The notes beneath the pieces are model-generated. The model was given only the letters and a program-made list of their open reading frames with translations. It was not told the DNA's origin and did no database searches. A program made the translations under genes and the position numbers. From contig MDYQ01000098.1 in assembly GCA_003024175.1 (NCBI GenBank), positions 1 to 64,000 on the forward strand: 64,000 nucleotides of DNA, written 5' to 3'. Every line of letters starts with the position of its first letter. Position 1 is the first letter of the stretch. Below are positions 60,641 to 64,000 of the stretch, piece by piece. The stretch comes from Planoprotostelium fungivorum (lineage: Eukaryota; Evosea; Variosea; Cavosteliida; Cavosteliaceae).

Positions 60641-61141
60641 GAGCGATCACGCCACCGAAGATGCGAGGGGAAAAAAGAGGATGAGACACACACGGAATGA
60701 TACCATCAAGTATCTGAACGACTGCAAGCCGCAAGTCATGCTGGAACTCAGCAAGAATGTGAAGCGCATGAGAAGAGAAGACGCTCACTCGGTGCTGGTC
60801 CAATGCTTCAAAATTCGCTCTCTCTTCCCCCTCGAGGTCAACTCTTCGGCCTCAACACATATGTGGCCACCAATCCAAACGTGCCCAACCGGACTCCCCG
60901 TGATGAAGAGCCAGACGGTGACGCCGCCTCTTTCGGACCACACCGAGAGCCAGAGATCACGCGTATCGATTCGAAACCTTCTGTGCTGAGCTTCTGGCGG
61001 CCGATCGACTTGTACAGAGGATGTCTGACGATAGAACCACCAACATATCGTAGGCTTCACGAACAGAATTTTCATAAAGAGAGAAAGAACATAGCTGCAC
61101 AGAGAAATCCTCTCATGATCGACAGCTTGAATTTTACATGA
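60641..61141 (+). CDS. Uncertain gene, reading frame of the 5' part unresolved
   Basis: Two overlapping frames look coding. One starts at 60641 (MSDHATEDARGKKRMRHT, then KYLNDCKPQVMLELSKNVKR) and is basic and helical. The other runs from 60803 to 61141 (GQLFGLNTYVATNPNVPNRT, then SFWRPIDLYRGCLTIEPPTY and RRLHEQNFHKERKNI). They are probably one protein, but I found no convincing splice that joins them, so a missed intron or a sequence error is possible. Family unknown. The stop at 61141 is 31 bases from the stop of the convergent GIDE gene. Confidence 0.45.
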
Positions 61142-61171
61142 TCTCACAACAGCGTCAATATCCATCACATT

Positions 61172-62213
61172 TTATTGTCTGAGAGATTTCACGAGAAAGA
61201 AAGAAGCCGCCAGCGTGATGATCGATCCTGCGGTGATGCATCCATCACGCTTGTACCTCATGTCTCTCATCAACTGCACGCGTCAATGTCAACTCTTCAC
61301 TCGTGTTGGTCACCTCTTCTTCAGACTTTGTCGAGATGATGGTGGGATACATTCGATTCCAAGGTTCTAAGATTTCTAAGGTTCCCCCGGTGGCCCTCGT
61401 GACCATTCCGGCGATGAATATCTTCTTGTTGGTGGGGAGGGCTCTCTCTATCGTCACATATTCGCTGTGACACCGATCAGATCATCATGCTGATGGAAAG
61501 ATGTGAACGATCAGATGACTGACTCACTGTGGATAGTTCACAAAGGGCGAGAGGACGAGAGACAACCAGAAAGAGTTCTTCTTCTCTCGTTTCACGGTCA
61601 ACGTCTCCAGATCGGGTTGTGTCAGCGGAAAATCGATGTTGGCCCTGACGTTCTCATCGTGGATGTAGAAGGGTGTCCTTCGGTGCACTGAATCGACCTC
61701 TGTGAAGGGTGAGAGGTTTCTGAGCGGATTGGCTGAAGAAGATACCGTCTTTCGTTCTGTGATCGTCAGGCGTCGAAACAGCAATGGGAAGATGGCTGGC
61801 TCACCGTAGATGATGACTTTCTTACGACTGACCTGAGCCGTTAGAGGTTGTTCAGACGCAGCGTATCCATCTAGAGGATTCGATCAACATCGTGATCAGA
61901 TCGGATGTGATCGCAGAAGATAGACGAGAGGTGAAGATGGGAATGAATGCGCCCACATGTTTTGACATAGATCGGTCGTGGTTTTGCATCGTTCCATTCG
62001 ATCCAAGGTTTAGTCTCTTCCTCCAATTTCTTCAAAGATGACATCGGATAAGATTTGATACATTCCATCTTCATTGCTTCATCGTACCTGTCTTCATTTC
62101 AGGAGTTGAAGAATGTGTGATTCACACCCCAAATAGGTGAGATAAGCACCGAGTCCTACAAATGATGACGCGAGTAGAATATTACCTGCCTTCTGTAACT
62201 TCTTTTCCTCCAT
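61172..62213 (-). CDS. GIDE-domain membrane protein, MUL1-like but without RING finger
   Basis: The start MEEKKLQKAGNILLASSF leads into a first membrane helix (ILLASSFVGLGAYLTYLG). A soluble region follows with KPWIEWNDAKPRPIYVKTCG, RTPFYIHDENVRANIDFP and KIFIAGMVTRATGGTLEIL, then YPTIISTKSEEELMRDMRY. A second helix (GSIITLAASFFLVKSL) ends the protein at 61172. Two helices flanking a beta-rich domain is the layout of the mitochondrial/peroxisomal E3 ligase MUL1, but the protein stops before any RING finger. The assignment is by layout and weak similarity. Confidence 0.45.
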
Positions 62214-62327
62214 CTTGATTGTCCTTCATCTGATGCGGAACGCTGAATTTCTACTTTTTTTTATTCCATCAGACTACAACACAAAGATGAGCATCAGGTG
62301 ATCTCAAACAGACGTTTCGACTTCACA
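62214..62327. promoter_or_regulatory. 114-bp divergent promoter between the GIDE protein and PEX13
   Basis: Two start codons face apart across 114 bases that include a T-rich run near 62255-62265. Both promoters must lie here. Confidence 0.4.
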
Positions 62328-63772
62328 ATGGCCGCATCTACCACAGGAAGGCCAAAACCATGGCAAACGAGAAGTGGCGCGTCGTCTTCGGGTGCATTCC
62401 AAGTATCAGCGAGTGTAGCCAATGGAAGATTGGCCCCAGACGTTCCAGACATTCCAGGCGTGGCTAGTAGCGCTGCCAACGGCATGCATCTTCGAGGATC
62501 ATCTGCATCTTCCTCTGCGCTGACTGTACCTCCCCGACCGGGAGGTACAAGCTCACCATATTCATCGACGATGGGAAGTCGATACGGAAGCAGTTACGGC
62601 GGTGGCTACGGAAGCAGTTACGGCAGCGGTGGATACGGCAGCTCGTATGGAGGTTATGGAAGTGGAGGTTACGGTGGGTTCACATCGCCCTCCGACGATG
62701 TGAAGAGTGATGGTGGATAGGAAGTTCCTACGGAGGCTATGGCTCTCGATATGGATCGAGCTACGGATCGAGTTACGGTTCTGGTTATGGTGGTTACAGC
62801 TCCAGCTACGGTTCGAGTTATGGAGGATATGGAGGTGAGAAGGTGACCCCTCCACTGTCATCTCATCCATCGAAGGAGGTTATGGATCTCGTTACGGCGG
62901 TTATGGTGGCTACGGAGGTTAGATGTCATCTCTTCCCCTCTCCTATCTGATCTTAGACAGGCATGATGGGCGAACCTGGCATGCTTCATTCCGGACTCAA
63001 TCACATGAATCGCTTCGTCGCGGCCGTCGAGTCCTTCACTTCCTTTTCTCGCCTCTTAGACATGAACGTCGATGCGATGAATGGTACCCTCGGTTCCGTC
63101 ATGCGATTGGTCGATGTGGCAGGAGAATTCTTCTACATCTTAAAGACGTTCACCATCGTCAAGCTCCTCCTCTCTCCCTTCTCGGCCTTCTGGCGGTTTG
63201 TACTGGGCACGCCGCGAGTCCGGAGGATTTCCAACGGTCCGAACCAGTCCGAATCCTTTGACGTCTCGGAATTCAGGAATCAAGCGAAACCCACTTGGAA
63301 ACTATCATCCGTCATTGCCATCTTCATATCGATTGTCGGATTACCCTTCGTGCTGGCCAAGATATGGACCTCCGTACAGCAGAGGAGGTAACTCATGGAG
63401 CTGCGGTGGAGCTGCGGTGGGACTGATAACGTCATAGGATGAGGATACGAGAGGGTCTGGCCAACGGAACGTACGTGGAAATGAAAGAAGACGAAGACGA
63501 ATTCGAAACGGCTGTGGTGGTGCAGGATTTTGCACCGGAGGGGGAGAGAGAGCTACCACTGCAGAAGGGAGAGAAGGTCAAGATCCTCGGACAACCGTTT
63601 CCTGATTGGTGGGAGGGTGAGGTCATCGTCATCACGATCATAGAGGCAGCGAGTGCATCGCGATCATCATGATCGTGTGGAGTTGAAGAGGGACTGAAGA
63701 GGTGCAGGAGAGACGATGGACGGACGGAGGGGCCTGTTTCCGGTCAACTTTGTTCAATTGGTAAATAAATGA
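62328..63772 (+). CDS. PEX13: Peroxin 13 (peroxisomal import docking protein)
   Basis: Predicted peroxisomal membrane protein that docks the PEX5 receptor. The N-terminus has KPWQTRSG and VPPRPGGTSSPY, then a long Gly/Tyr/Ser repeat region (YGSSYGGYGSRYGSSYG style) spread over several exons, as in other PEX13 proteins. The core reads HMNRFVAAVESFTSFSRLLD, GSVMRLVDVAGEFFYILKTF and a membrane segment SSVIAIFISIVGLPFVLAKI. The C-terminal SH3 domain is complete across a final intron: VVQDFAPEGERELPLQKGEK, then DWWEGETMDGRRGLFPVNFV. The stop is TGA at 63770. The last intron is about 80 bases. Confidence 0.9.
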
Positions 63773-64000
63773 GATCCTGTACACGGTTGCATTCATGTCG
63801 TGAAGAGAAGTGATCATCCTCAATGCACCATTTCACTACCATGAACAATCGACTGCGACTAGCAGAAATGGATACATAAGGTCAGTGGATGTCATCGGAA
63901 CAGATCAACTTGACCTCTGCGGAGACCTCGCCAGGTTCGAAGGAATTATATTTTCAGGACATTCATTCACAATGTCCTGGATGGAAGATCAGAGAAGGCT
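63773..64000. other. Terminal non-coding stretch
   Basis: About 230 bases after PEX13, probably its 3' flank and the approach to the next gene. Nothing was recognised. Confidence 0.4.

Noticed and set aside
1-64000. tRNA, rRNA and CRISPR features
   Set aside because: I looked for cloverleaf-like segments, rRNA-like blocks and regularly spaced direct repeats and found none I could support.

Overview
The window is eukaryotic nuclear DNA, gene-dense (about 28 genes or gene remnants in 64 kb), at roughly 50% GC. Most introns are very short (about 40-90 bases), starting GTGAG/GTAAG/GTGA and ending CAG/TAG. The gene set points to a free-living amoebozoan, most likely a protosteloid-type amoeba. 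It includes huge single-pass receptor tyrosine-kinase-like proteins with IPT/TIG repeats, a villin with headpiece, a GH81 endo-1,3-beta-glucanase, a peroxisomal PEX13, a divergent alpha-tubulin, a TatD nuclease and a GPI-phospholipase D. The lineage is inferred from gene content, not proven.

Layout. 1-2.7 kb: the 3' part of a Ty3/gypsy chromovirus pol (integrase plus chromodomain), then a decayed, inverted copy of the 3' end of the neighbouring GH81 glucanase gene, itself interrupted by a 103-bp MITE. 2.7-14 kb, minus strand: an OTU deubiquitinase, a membrane-anchored GH81 glucanase with a fascin-like region, and a receptor kinase whose ectodomain ends in a GPS autoproteolysis motif. 14.7-20 kb: a DJ-1/Hsp31-type protein, a PP2C-like protein and a TPMT/HOL-type methyltransferase. 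20-34 kb: villin and TatD head to head, a small novel protein, a putative PP1-docking protein, an NDC1-like multipass protein, a possible Ig-fold DNA-binding protein and a LEA_2-like membrane protein. 34-42 kb: a GPI-specific phospholipase D, two poorly understood small genes, a histone stem-loop binding protein (SLBP) and an alpha-tubulin. 41.8-56.7 kb: one giant receptor kinase (MRH-like, TIG repeats, a PAN-like insert, LRRs, a beta-helix, a TM segment and a kinase). 57-63.8 kb: a small GPI-anchored protein, a bZIP protein with a helicase-associated domain, an uncertain gene, a GIDE-domain membrane protein and PEX13.

Themes. Two receptor kinases share an MRH-like N-terminus but have otherwise unrelated ectodomains. 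Several gene pairs are divergent, with about 100 bp between start codons (villin/TatD, GIDE/PEX13). The SLBP gene has an E2F-like site upstream, in keeping with S-phase expression, and the protein carries a canonical eIF4E-binding motif. A short motif, CGTTGTAGA or its complement TCTACAACG, recurs in at least a dozen short introns across unrelated genes.

Exon boundaries were read by eye. Gene coordinates run from start to stop codon on the genome and include introns.
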